Below, piece by piece: positions 53,892 to 61,409 of a stretch of DNA of 64,000 bases (position 1 is its first letter; each line of letters opens with the position of its first letter). The translations under genes were made by a program, and so were the position numbers. The stretch is from Deltaproteobacteria bacterium (lineage in GTDB: Bacteria > Desulfobacterota > GWC2-55-46), in NCBI GenBank assembly GCA_016218105.1, contig JACRET010000001.1, positions 29,527 through 93,526 on the forward strand, written 5' to 3'. The notes below the pieces were generated by a model. That model had not been told where the DNA came from. It did not search any database and saw only the letters and a list, made by a program, of their open reading frames with translations.

Positions 53892-55085
53892 TTAATCCGA
53901 AGAATCCTTATTATCCTTGACGCGCAGCTTCCTTCTGAGCGTCGAAAGCCCCCACGCGGTCTTTATGCCGATCTTGGATTTATAAAAATTCTCCATGAGC
54001 GACTTCGATTTATCGCCGTCAACAAGCCCCCTTACTTCCACCGGGGTCGTGACCATGCTTATATCCCTTACCCAGTTGAGGTTTATCTTGTTCTTTTTTA
54101 TCGCCTTATACAGATGCTTATATACCGGGAGTATGATCTCCGTATTTAGCGGCTCTATGCGAAGCGCCTTGTTCGAAGACGGCCTGAAGATGGGCAGTAT
54201 CGGGACGACGCCGATGCTCGTAAGGAAATCCACCCCCATGCAGGTAGACCCGGGCGGCTCAAGGCCCACGATAAGGTGCGAGGCCACGGTGCCGTTCGGG
54301 AATATCTTCGCGGCATAGGCCAGGGCCTCCATATATCTCTTCTGCCCGATGAGGGTCGCCCTTCCCGGGCATATGATCTCAAAGAGCTCTTTATCGAATA
54401 TTTCGAGATTATACAGGACTGAATCCGCGCCGATGGCATAAGTCTCGTCTATCCAGTGATTAGCCTTGGGCGGCACCGTCTCCACGGCGACCAGGCAATT
54501 AAAATGCTTTTTAACGGCCTTTATGTAAGGCTTTAAAAACTCGATCCCTCCGTCGTCAGTCTCGCTGAAACCAACGGAAAAGTATATTATCTCCGACGCC
54601 TTCTCCTTAAGGACGGCCTCGACCGTCTCTACGACCTCGTCTACGGTGTATATGACGTTGTCTCTGCCTGTTACGTCGAAGTTACCCGCGCAGTACTTGC
54701 ATTCTATGCTTCTATTGAAAAAATCACACCTTGGAGACGGGGTTATTACCGTGTAGCTGCCGTGTACGACCCCTATGCTTGAGAACGGGATGCCCGTAGT
54801 GGTTTTCCGGCTGTAAAAAGCTGGCCTGGGCACCATCGAGACCTCGACCTCACCAGTCCCGTCGGTTATGAAATACTTCTCGCTCCGCCTTGTAATCAGA
54901 TAAGGCGAGTTTCTGGTGAACTCCTCCCTGCAAGGGATATTTACCAGGGTATTTTCAGGAAGGAGGATGTCTACGCCTGAACTCCCGCAGGCCCAGGCCT
55001 TTACAACGGGGTCGTCAATGCGCGTGCCCAAGAGCATCAGGTCGATCTTGAGCGAGCCCGGGTTATACAGGTTGGATTTCTTCAT
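53892..55085 (-). CDS. Radical SAM protein with unusual CX8CX2C motif
   Basis: 397 residues. Cysteines in SPRCDFFNRSIECKYCAGN have spacing C-x8-C-x2-C rather than CX3CX2C. The TIM-barrel features that follow are normal for the superfamily (IIYFSVGFSETDDGG; VETVPPKA; LEIFDKELFEIICPGR; HLIVGLEPPGS). A preceding ~110-residue domain (GVDILLPENTLVNIPC) is unassigned. It lies 50 nt after the ThiF-like gene inside the sulfur locus, suggesting a role in sulfur or thiocarboxylate chemistry, but this is inference only. Confidence 0.75.
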   Translation of the reverse strand: MKKSNLYNPGSLKIDLMLLGTRIDDPVVKAWACGSSGVDILLPENTLVNIPCREEFTRNSPYLITRRSEKYFITDGTGEVEVSMVPRPAFYSRKTTTGIPFSSIGVVHGSYTVITPSPRCDFFNRSIECKYCAGNFDVTGRDNVIYTVDEVVETVEAVLKEKASEIIYFSVGFSETDDGGIEFLKPYIKAVKKHFNCLVAVETVPPKANHWIDETYAIGADSVLYNLEIFDKELFEIICPGRATLIGQKRYMEALAYAAKIFPNGTVASHLIVGLEPPGSTCMGVDFLTSIGVVPILPIFRPSSNKALRIEPLNTEIILPVYKHLYKAIKKNKINLNWVRDISMVTTPVEVRGLVDGDKSKSLMENFYKSKIGIKTAWGLSTLRRKLRVKDNKDSSD

Positions 55086-55135
55086 CTATAATTTCTTGAA
55101 GGGCGGATTGATATCAAAATAACTCGGACTTTCGT

Positions 55136-55951
55136 TTATGTGCCGGCCTTGAATTCGCAGGCCTGCTCCTCGTAAGCCGCAAGCTCCTTTATCGTGGCGT
55201 TCTCGCCGCAAAGCGCGCACTCAGGGTCTTTCCTGACGCGTACCTTCCTGAACGTCATCTTAAGGGCATCAAATATCATAAGGTGTCCGGCAAGCGTATC
55301 TCCTATGCCGAGGATCTCCTTTATTGTCTCAACAGCCTGAAGCACGCCTATGACTCCGGCGAGAGCCCCAAGGACGCCAGCCTCCTGGCAGCTAGGCACC
55401 AATCCCTTCGGCGGCGGCTCAGGATACAGGCACCTGTAACAGGGAAACCCCTTGCCCGGCTTAAAGACGGAGACCTGCCCGTCAAATCTGAACATCGAGC
55501 CTGATACGAGCGGCTTGTTCTCAAAAAAAGCGGCGTCGTTCATCAAAAACCGTGTCGGGAAGTTATCGCTTCCGTCTAAAACGACGTCGTATTCCCTTAT
55601 TATCTCACGGATGTTATCCACCGTGAGCCGCCCGTGATGGGCCACCACGTTTATATCCGGGTTTAAAGCCCCGATAGTCTCCTTTGCCGATAATACCTTG
55701 GGCTTTCCGACCCTGGTTGTATCGTGGATGATCTGCCTCTGGAGATTGCTTAGATCAACGCAGTCGCCGTCGGCTATGCCTATTGTGCCTACGCCCGCGG
55801 CCGCGAGATAGAGAAGCGACGGCGACCCCAAGCCACCTGCGCCAAGGACAAAGACCTTGGACTTGAGGAGCTTGGCCTGTCCTCTGCCTCCGACCTCCGG
55901 GAGTATTATATGCCTTGAATACCGTTCTATCTGCTCTTCAGTAAAGTCCAT
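55136..55951 (-). CDS. ThiF/MoeB-like sulfur-carrier activating enzyme
   Basis: 271 residues. E1-like adenylyltransferase: VFVLGAGGLGSPSLLYLAAAGVG nucleotide site, DGDCVDLSNLQRQI, GSDNFPTRFLMND, a zinc site formed by CYRC and CALC, and Cys in VPSCQEAGVL. No rhodanese domain. It should adenylate the C-terminal Gly of the MoaD/ThiS-like protein (58035) for conversion to a thiocarboxylate. AGGAGGGG precedes the ATG. Confidence 0.88.
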   Translation of the reverse strand: MDFTEEQIERYSRHIILPEVGGRGQAKLLKSKVFVLGAGGLGSPSLLYLAAAGVGTIGIADGDCVDLSNLQRQIIHDTTRVGKPKVLSAKETIGALNPDINVVAHHGRLTVDNIREIIREYDVVLDGSDNFPTRFLMNDAAFFENKPLVSGSMFRFDGQVSVFKPGKGFPCYRCLYPEPPPKGLVPSCQEAGVLGALAGVIGVLQAVETIKEILGIGDTLAGHLMIFDALKMTFRKVRVRKDPECALCGENATIKELAAYEEQACEFKAGT

Positions 55952-55997
55952 AAATATTTACCGCCCCTCCTGAAAAAATGAAAATGACAAGCGCCTC

Positions 55998-56020
55998 AGC
56001 GGCTTGCGCCGCTCTTTTTT
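55998..56020 (+). terminator. Terminator-like hairpin on the + strand
   Basis: AGCGGC / GCCGCT with TTGC loop and CTTTTTT. No + strand gene precedes it; could block antisense transcription. Confidence 0.4.
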
Positions 56021-56027
56021 CCCTTAA

Positions 56028-56053
56028 TAAAAACAAGCCCCTATGGAAGGGGC
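56028..56053 (-). terminator. Terminator after the JAMM protease gene
   Basis: Minus strand GCCCCT / AGGGGC stem then TTGTTTTTATT. It may partly separate the cysM-JAMM unit from the ThiF-like gene. Confidence 0.55.
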
Positions 56054-56107
56054 AGAAAAACCGCCTTATAAATGAAACGCCTTGCAAGCCGATCTTAAAA
56101 AAAACGC

Positions 56108-56548
56108 CTAAGTTAACTTTATCTTCTCTTCCTTAAACGGGGCGTCCTCTTCGTGAAAAGTCCACGACCTTACGGAAACGTTCGTCCCCTTATTTACGGA
56201 GAGTATTATATAAGAGTACCCAGCCTGTCCCAATTCCCTGTCCGTTGCGGAAGGCTTGTCCGGATGGTCTGGATGTGAGTGGTAAAAGCCGACTATCTCC
56301 GCTCCCTGCGACCGAGCCTCCTTGTCCATAAGGAATATCTCGCTGGGATGTATTACATACCTGTCCTTTGCCCGTTCCTTATTGGTGTTCTCGGCCCTGT
56401 GCACGTACAGGACACACCTTTGCTTCATTGTGCTTCCTATGAGGATACCGCAGCACTCGTTCGGGTACGACTCTTTCGCGTGCTCGATCATCTGATCCAA
56501 TATGTTTTTTGGAACCTTTATCGTGTCTTTACCTAGTCCGAATAACAT
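56108..56548 (-). CDS. JAMM metalloprotease of the Mec+/HcyD type
   Basis: 146 residues, a single JAB1/MPN domain. Metal motif: Glu in YPNECCGILIG and HSHPDHPDKPSATD, i.e. H-x-H-x7-S-x2-D. Bacterial relatives next to sulfur-carrier genes trim the carrier's C-terminus (HcyD, Wolinella) or release cysteine from it (Mec+, Mycobacterium). Here the carrier at 58035 ends GGAF, so removal of Ala-Phe is the obvious task. 55 nt after the cysM-like gene. Confidence 0.9.
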   Translation of the reverse strand: MLFGLGKDTIKVPKNILDQMIEHAKESYPNECCGILIGSTMKQRCVLYVHRAENTNKERAKDRYVIHPSEIFLMDKEARSQGAEIVGFYHSHPDHPDKPSATDRELGQAGYSYIILSVNKGTNVSVRSWTFHEEDAPFKEEKIKLT

Positions 56549-56603
56549 TTACCGCTACCTTCCCTTGTATTTTTATCCGCATACGGTATTTTTTACGTTA
56601 GTA

Positions 56604-57557
56604 CTAGCATTCCCACAGGCGCGTCGACAGATACTTGTCCCCGCCGTCCGGGAATATAGCGACAATAACGCCTTTTTTAAGCTTCTTCGCGACTTCCATC
56701 GCGGCCCACATCGCCGCCCCTGATGACTGCCCCACGAGGAGCCCCTCTTCCCTGGCAAGCCTCTTTGCCATTACGTAGGATTCTTCCGTAGGAGCCGGGA
56801 CCTTCTCATCCAGTTCCTCTTCATGGTAGATGCCGGGGACGATGGAGGACGCCATGTGCTTTAGCCCTTCCAGGCCGTGAAACGCCGACTCCGGCTCTAC
56901 CGCTATGACCCTTATGTCTTCCCTGAATTCCTTGAGCCTTCTCCCTGTCCCCATGATCGTGCCGCCGGTGCCGATGGACGCGACAAAGTGGGTGATCCTC
57001 CCATCGGTCTGTTCCAATATCTCAGGAGCCGTGGTATCGAAGTGGGCCTGCGGGTTTGATGGATTGTTGTACTGGTCAAGCTTGCAATATTTATCGGGGC
57101 TGTCAACATATAGCTTCCATGCAAGCCTGATCGCGCCGTCAGAGCCTTCAAGCGGATTAGAGAAAATAACGTGGGCGCCGAATGCGTGGAGTATCTTCTT
57201 CCTCTCCTCGCTTACGTTGGCGGGAACCACCAGTTCCACCTTATAGCCCTTGACGGCGCCTATCCACGCGTAAGCGATCCCGGTATTCCCGGAGGTCGAA
57301 TCGAGTATTATCTTGTCCTTGGTGAGCCTGCCGCTTCTTTCAGCGTCCTCTATCATGGAGAGAGCCGCCCGGTCTTTGACCGACCCACCCGGGTTATACC
57401 CCTCAAGCTTGGCGTAGACCTCGACTTCGCCTGGCAGACCCGCCGTTATCTTATTTATCTTTACAAGCGGTGTATTTCCAACCATTTCAAGTACCGAGCC
57501 CTTAACAGGGAGAGCCGCTTTTGCCGGCGAGGGGTCCAGAAATTTGTGTCCTCTCAT
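56604..57557 (-). CDS. cysM: Cysteine synthase, CysM/CysK family
   Basis: 317 residues from the ATG at 57557 (GGAG 9 nt upstream); a GTG at 57572 is the alternative. PLP-Lys in NPGGSVKDRAA, substrate loop STSGNTGIA, phosphate cup SIGTGGTIMGTGR, and a C-terminal SSGAAMWAAM...YLSTRLWEC. C-terminal features (GLKHM...GIYHE) are closer to the O-phosphoserine-using CysM of Mycobacterium than to CysK. It has its own promoter with repeated operator-like sites and sits beside the JAMM protease. Makes cysteine from sulfide or from a thiocarboxylated carrier. Confidence 0.85.
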   Translation of the reverse strand: MRGHKFLDPSPAKAALPVKGSVLEMVGNTPLVKINKITAGLPGEVEVYAKLEGYNPGGSVKDRAALSMIEDAERSGRLTKDKIILDSTSGNTGIAYAWIGAVKGYKVELVVPANVSEERKKILHAFGAHVIFSNPLEGSDGAIRLAWKLYVDSPDKYCKLDQYNNPSNPQAHFDTTAPEILEQTDGRITHFVASIGTGGTIMGTGRRLKEFREDIRVIAVEPESAFHGLEGLKHMASSIVPGIYHEEELDEKVPAPTEESYVMAKRLAREEGLLVGQSSGAAMWAAMEVAKKLKKGVIVAIFPDGGDKYLSTRLWEC

Positions 57558-57637
57558 AACAGAATTCTCCACTCCTTGAATTTATCTCAATGCTCCGTAA
57601 ATGGCTGATAAAAAAGAACCTGTGCGCCAGGCGCAAA

Positions 57638-57678
57638 AATACCTTAGTAGGTTAATCAAGTTTATAATACCTTACTAG
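57638..57678 (-). promoter_or_regulatory. Repeated operator-like sites at the cysM promoter
   Basis: Near-identical 13-mers AATACCTTAGTAG (57638-57650) and AATACCTTACTAG (57666-57678) on the + strand, 28 bp apart. One is in the promoter spacer, the other just past the -10, suiting repression. The half-site resembles those of Rrf2-family regulators (IscR/CymR type); the regulator is not in the window. Confidence 0.5.
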
Positions 57679-57687
57679 CGCTGTCAA
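57659..57687 (-). promoter_or_regulatory. Sigma-70 promoter of cysM
   Basis: TTGACA (57682-57687), 17 nt, TAAACT (57659-57664) on the minus strand, about 100 nt before the ATG. Confidence 0.7.
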
Positions 57688-57741
57688 GAATAATTTAACA
57701 ATAAAAACCGGCAGAATAACCTTATATTCTAAGGGTTTTTT

Positions 57742-57769
57742 AAAAAAACCCCGCCAAAAAATGGCGGGG
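57742..57769 (-). terminator. Terminator of the ThrC-to-NIL unit
   Basis: CCCCGCCA / TGGCGGGG stem followed by TTTTTTT on the minus strand, 32 nt after the NIL gene. Confidence 0.9.
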
Positions 57770-57801
57770 CCGCTCTGCTGAAAAAGGCGTTTTCAGGCCG
57801 C

Positions 57802-58038
57802 TTACTCTATTATATCGAGCTCTATCGGCTCGACTTTAACGCCCTTGTCTATAAAATATTTGATAGCCTTATCGATTTCCTCCGGATCACCGTCAAGTTC
57901 GAGCGCGACGAGGCCTATCTTATCGGAGACAGACGCCTGCCTGATGTTCGTGACGACCTTGAAATTCCTGCTTACATGATAAAGAAGAGGCTCTTTGACC
58001 TGTTCCTTCGGGTAAGTCAGATAGATCCTTTTTTTCAA
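57802..58038 (-). CDS. NIL-domain protein
   Basis: 78 residues, a free-standing NIL (ACT-like ferredoxin fold) domain: RIYLTYPKEQVKEPLLYHVSRNFKVVTNIRQA ... GLVALELDGDPEEIDKAIKYF. NIL domains are found in MetN and in anaerobic homocysteine-synthesis proteins; as a separate polypeptide it may bind methionine or help sulfur transfer. TTG start whose TTGA overlaps the carrier gene stop by 4 nt. Confidence 0.85.
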   Translation of the reverse strand: MKKRIYLTYPKEQVKEPLLYHVSRNFKVVTNIRQASVSDKIGLVALELDGDPEEIDKAIKYFIDKGVKVEPIELDIIE

Positions 58039-58316
58039 AATGCCCCTCCGGCTATAGCTGGTATTATTGAAAGCTCGTCATTTTCCCTGAGCTCGGTTTC
58101 AAGGTTCTTCTTGAAACGGATATCCTCGTCATTTAAATATATATTTACAAAACGGCGAAGCTTGCCGTCCGCCTCGCAAATACGCTCTTTTAAGCCGGGG
58201 AAATTCTTCTCCAGGTCCTCGATTATCTCCGTAATGTTGCTTCCCGAAGCTAACACCTCATCAGAGCCGTTGGTGAGCTTCCTGAGCGGGGTCGGTATCC
58301 TTACTTTTATCGCCAT
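58035..58316 (-). CDS. MoaD/ThiS-like sulfur-carrier protein with capped C-terminus (GGAF)
   Basis: 93 residues, ubiquitin-like: IKVRIPTPLRKLTNGSDEVLASG ... RRFVNIYLNDEDIRF ... LSIIPAIAGGAF. The functional Gly-Gly is followed by Ala-Phe before the TGA, confirmed by the in-frame overlap with the next gene. Active carriers end in Gly-Gly, so the two extra residues must be removed; a JAMM protease is encoded 1.5 kb away. HcyS of Wolinella is a known carrier of this pre-protein kind. GGAGG 6 nt before the ATG. Proposed thiocarboxylate sulfur donor for cysteine and/or homocysteine synthesis. Confidence 0.92.
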   Translation of the reverse strand: MAIKVRIPTPLRKLTNGSDEVLASGSNITEIIEDLEKNFPGLKERICEADGKLRRFVNIYLNDEDIRFKKNLETELRENDELSIIPAIAGGAF

Positions 58317-58383
58317 CTCTCAAACCTCCTGAAGTATCCTGCAAGTATTTTTTTAGCCGGAAATATCCCGAATCCAGCGATTA

Positions 58384-58620
58384 TCAGCCTTTCTGTATCT
58401 TAAGCCTGAAGTGCTCACCGTCTTTCTTGACCTCAAGGATCTTATGCCCTTCTTCCTTTATGGACTTGGGCACGTTCGCTATCGGCTCGCCTGAATCGAG
58501 CACAAGCTCAAGTATCTCTCCAGCCTCAAGCGCCTCGAGCTTAAGCTTTGTCTTAACGAAGTTTATGGGACACATCACACCTCTTAAGTCCAGCTGCGCG
58601 TTTGCCTTAATCTCTGTCAT
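58384..58620 (-). CDS. TusA-family sulfur-relay protein
   Basis: 78 residues. SirA/TusA fold with the persulfide-carrying Cys in LDLRGVMCPINFVKTKLKLE and Pro after it. AGGAG precedes the ATG. Placed between sulfite reductase and the sulfur carrier, so it may move sulfane sulfur to the ThiF-like activation step. An R2-like repeat separates it from the upstream gene. Confidence 0.9.
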   Translation of the reverse strand: MTEIKANAQLDLRGVMCPINFVKTKLKLEALEAGEILELVLDSGEPIANVPKSIKEEGHKILEVKKDGEHFRLKIQKG

Positions 58621-58631
58621 ATAGCTCCTTT

Positions 58632-58707
58632 TTTAACAGGCCGCTGAAAAAGCCCATCACGCTTCGTTTGTCATCATAGCTCGCATCAGGAGCTTTTTAG
58701 GAGCCCC
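58632..58707. repeat. Inverted-repeat element R2, degenerate copy 4
   Basis: TTTAACAGGCCGCTGAAAAAGC at the left and GCTTTTTAGGAGCC-like right end with a shortened interior (CACGCTTCGTTTGTCATC). In the gap between sulfite reductase and tusA. Confidence 0.5.
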
Positions 58708-58727
58708 AGGCTTTTAATCCACCTGCT

Positions 58728-59693
58728 TTAAACACCAGGCGCCAGATAATTTACCGAAGAGCCGTTTTTGAATACCGGTTCCATAAAATCGAGGTAGTTC
58801 TTGAGGCCTACGCGCTTCAAGGTGTTGCCGATCCTCTCCCCGCGCTTGCCGTTGGCGTTATACCATTCGATAGTCTTCTGTATCGCGTCCGCGACCTTGT
58901 CATCCGGAAGGAATCTGCAGACCTCTACCGCCTCCATCGGGTGGCGTCCGTGCTTTCCGCCTATCCTTACTATATGCCCGTAGCGTTTCGCCTTCCAGGC
59001 CTCTGTCGGGCATGCCCTTATGCAGTCGCCGCAGAAGAGGCATTTGGCTGGGTCGAATATGGGCTTCCCGGTGTCGGGGTCAGAAACGATCGCGTCTTCC
59101 TTGCAGGCCTCGGCGCATATCGTGCAGCCTGTGCAAAGTGGGTCTTCCCAAACCGGCTCGACCACGCCCTGGAAGCCGAAGTCCATTTCCTTTGTCCTCG
59201 CGCAGTCGATAGGACATCCGGAGAAAGACGTCTTGAACTTGTGCGGGGTCGGCGTGCCGAAAAACTTTTTGTCGACCATGTCGGCCATGCCCTGTGTGTC
59301 CGTCAGGCCGTTGGGGTTGTATTCGCACCCGCCGCAGGCTGTAGGGACCCTGACCCTCGGGCCGCATGAAGCTACCTTCTGGCCGATCTTCTCCAGTTCA
59401 GCGACTATGGTCTTGAACTCCTTGTAATCCACGTAGAGTATCTCAAGGGACTGCCTGAAGCTGAAGTGGACAACGCCCTTTTTGCTGTACTTATCGGCGA
59501 TCTTCGATACTTCAAGGAGTGTCTTGGTGCTCATCCTGCCGCCCGGGCAGCGGAGCCTCACGGCAAACAGGTCTTTCTGCCTCTGCTTGATGAAGCCGCC
59601 AGATTTAAGGTCGTTGAAATCGACCCTGTCTCCGACCCCTTCGAGATTTACGTTTACCTTTGTAGTCTTATCCTCAATAAAATGATCAGCCAT
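58728..59693 (-). CDS. Sirohaem sulfite reductase, AsrC/Dsr-like, with two ferredoxin clusters
   Basis: 321 residues, compact. N-terminal ferrodoxin-like half domain (AVRLRCPGGRMSTKTLLE; VHFSFRQSLEI), sirohaem/[4Fe-4S] cysteines in VPTACGGCEYN and FSGCPIDCARTKE, then two [4Fe-4S] ferredoxin motifs (CTGCTICAEACKE; CLFCGDCIRACPT). Size and layout fit anaerobic sulfite reductase AsrC or small Dsr-like assimilatory enzymes rather than CysI. Reduces the sulfite made by CysH to sulfide. 92 nt downstream of the ThrC-like gene, in the SAM-riboswitch unit. Confidence 0.88.
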   Translation of the reverse strand: MADHFIEDKTTKVNVNLEGVGDRVDFNDLKSGGFIKQRQKDLFAVRLRCPGGRMSTKTLLEVSKIADKYSKKGVVHFSFRQSLEILYVDYKEFKTIVAELEKIGQKVASCGPRVRVPTACGGCEYNPNGLTDTQGMADMVDKKFFGTPTPHKFKTSFSGCPIDCARTKEMDFGFQGVVEPVWEDPLCTGCTICAEACKEDAIVSDPDTGKPIFDPAKCLFCGDCIRACPTEAWKAKRYGHIVRIGGKHGRHPMEAVEVCRFLPDDKVADAIQKTIEWYNANGKRGERIGNTLKRVGLKNYLDFMEPVFKNGSSVNYLAPGV

Positions 59694-59785
59694 TTATGCC
59701 CACAAGCTCCTTTTCCATTATAGATGCCGTTAAACGGTCTTTATATATTACCAGAAATACGGCGAGGACTGATAGCAAAAAAAAC

Positions 59786-61039
59786 TTACCCTTTAAGCGC
59801 GTACTGCTTGCCGTTGGCCTTGACGAGATCGTCGAATTCAGAGAGCTTTGAGTTGATCACCGTGACCTCATTAAGCTTGCCGTAGAGGGCCTCCTGGGTC
59901 TTAAGCCCGTTGCCAGTCACCGATACCACGATGGACTCGTCTTTCGGTATCCTGCCCTGCTCAATCAGCTTCTTCGTGACCCCCAGGGTTACCCCGCCAG
60001 CTGTTTCGGCGAATATGCCCTCGGTCTCAGCCAGGAGCTTCATCGCCGAGATGATCTCCTCATCCGTCACATTTTCGGCCCAGCCGCCGCTTTCCCTGAT
60101 GACTTTCGCCGAATAGTATCCGTCAGCCGGGTTCCCTATAGCCAATGACTTGGCTATGGTATTCGGCCTTACCGGCCTTATAAGCTCGGTGCCTTCCTTT
60201 ACGGCGTTTACGATCGGAGAGCACCCTGCCGCCTGCGCCCCGTAAATCCTTGTAGGCGTCTCTTTCACAAACCCGAGCTTCTGGAATTCCTTGAACGCCT
60301 TGGATATCTTTGTAATGAGGGAGCCGCCTGCCATAGGGACTATTATGTGTTTCGGCAGCTTCCATCCGAGCTGCTCGGCTATCTCATACCCGAAGGTCTT
60401 CGAGCCCTCGGCGTAATAAGGCCTGATATTGATATTTACGAACGCCCAGCCGTATTTACCGGCTATTTCGCTGCAAAGCCTGTTTACCTCGTCGTAAGTG
60501 CCTTTGATCCCTACTACGGTCGCGCCGTATATGAGTGTTCCCATGATCTTTGTCTGCTCAAGGTCGTAAGGGATAAATACGTATGTCTCCATTCCGCAGG
60601 CCGCGGCGTTTGCGGCGACCGAATTTGCGAGGTTGCCGGTTGACGCGCAGGCGACTATCTTAAACCCCAATTCCCTTGCCCTTGATATGGCTACGGATAC
60701 GACCCTGTCCTTGAATGAAAGAGTCGGGAAGTTAACAGCGTCATTCTTGACGTAAAGCTCCTTTACACCAAGAGCCTTCGCGAGGTTATGCGCCCTGACA
60801 AGGGGGGTGAACCCGACCTGTCCGCCGACCGACGGGTCGTTATCGAGCGGAAGGAGCTCCTTGTAGCGCCACATGTTCGTTGGCCTTTTTTCGATTATAT
60901 TACGGGTCAAGACCTCTTTTATTTTATCGTATTCATAATTGACTTCAAGCGGGCCGAAACAGAGTTCGCAAACGTGGAGCGCCTCTTTCGGGTACTCCTT
61001 TCCGCATTCCCTGCACTTCAAACTCTTCATGTAGCTCAT
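59786..61039 (-). CDS. thrC: Threonine synthase-like PLP enzyme under SAM riboswitch control
   Basis: 417 residues. N-terminal zinc ribbon (CRECGKEYP...CELC), then fold-type II PLP core: FTPLVRA, PLP-Lys in LSFKDR, CASTGNLANSVAA, IIVPMAGGSLI and SVTGNGLKT. By homology it converts O-phosphohomoserine to threonine. Regulation by a SAM-I riboswitch and position at the head of a sulfite reductase/sulfur-carrier unit suggest it may instead make homocysteine from O-phosphohomoserine. AGGAGG 9 nt before the first ATG (second Met 3 codons later). Confidence 0.8.
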   Translation of the reverse strand: MSYMKSLKCRECGKEYPKEALHVCELCFGPLEVNYEYDKIKEVLTRNIIEKRPTNMWRYKELLPLDNDPSVGGQVGFTPLVRAHNLAKALGVKELYVKNDAVNFPTLSFKDRVVSVAISRARELGFKIVACASTGNLANSVAANAAACGMETYVFIPYDLEQTKIMGTLIYGATVVGIKGTYDEVNRLCSEIAGKYGWAFVNINIRPYYAEGSKTFGYEIAEQLGWKLPKHIIVPMAGGSLITKISKAFKEFQKLGFVKETPTRIYGAQAAGCSPIVNAVKEGTELIRPVRPNTIAKSLAIGNPADGYYSAKVIRESGGWAENVTDEEIISAMKLLAETEGIFAETAGGVTLGVTKKLIEQGRIPKDESIVVSVTGNGLKTQEALYGKLNEVTVINSKLSEFDDLVKANGKQYALKG

Positions 61040-61106
61040 TCCTCTATCCTCCTGTTTACGCTAAATCCCTACTGCGCGCTGATTTAAAAAGTCTTGTGGG
61101 CAGAAA

Positions 61107-61262
61107 ATAAAAAACCCCCTTCTTTCCTGAAGCTAAGAAGAGGGCATACTCTATCTTATCTTCCAAGGCCAATTCACCTTGCTGGATTTAGCACCTGTCA
61201 TACATTATGTACCGGTTGCTGTGGCGTCGCAGGGCCAGTCCCTCAACCACTCTGGATAAGAA
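61107..61262 (-). ncRNA. SAM-I (S-box) riboswitch with terminator
   Basis: The minus strand has the S-box core: TTCTTATCCAGAG (P1 5' side), GGTTGAGGGACTGGCCC, GCAACC, GGTGCTAAATCC and GATAAGA closing P1 (aptamer 61154-61262). The expression platform is a 10-bp hairpin CCCTCTTCTT / AAGAAGGGGG followed by TTTTTTATTTT (61107-61144). High SAM should terminate transcription before the ThrC-like gene. Confidence 0.95.
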
Positions 61263-61285
61263 TCCAATATTAAATTGTATTAAGA

Positions 61286-61314
61286 CTTATAATATAACTT
61301 TACGGGTGTGTCAA
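61286..61314 (-). promoter_or_regulatory. Sigma-70 promoter of the SAM-riboswitch transcript
   Basis: TTGACA (61309-61314), 17-nt spacer, TATAAG (61286-61291) on the minus strand, immediately before the riboswitch. Confidence 0.75.
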
Positions 61315-61344
61315 GATTTTTTATCTCATCGCCTGTTTGTTTTT

Positions 61345-61392
61345 TTAATCGGACTTTATAAAAGACAAGTACCTTGCAATCCCTGCCATTTA
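61345..61392 (+). repeat. Structured repeat R1, degenerate copy D
   Basis: On the + strand TTAATCGG, then AAGTACCTTGCAATCCCTGCCATTTA, i.e. the two ends of R1 with the outer/inner stem deleted and the second hairpin disrupted. Confidence 0.5.
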
Positions 61393-61409
61393 CGGCGCGC
61401 CGTGGATTG

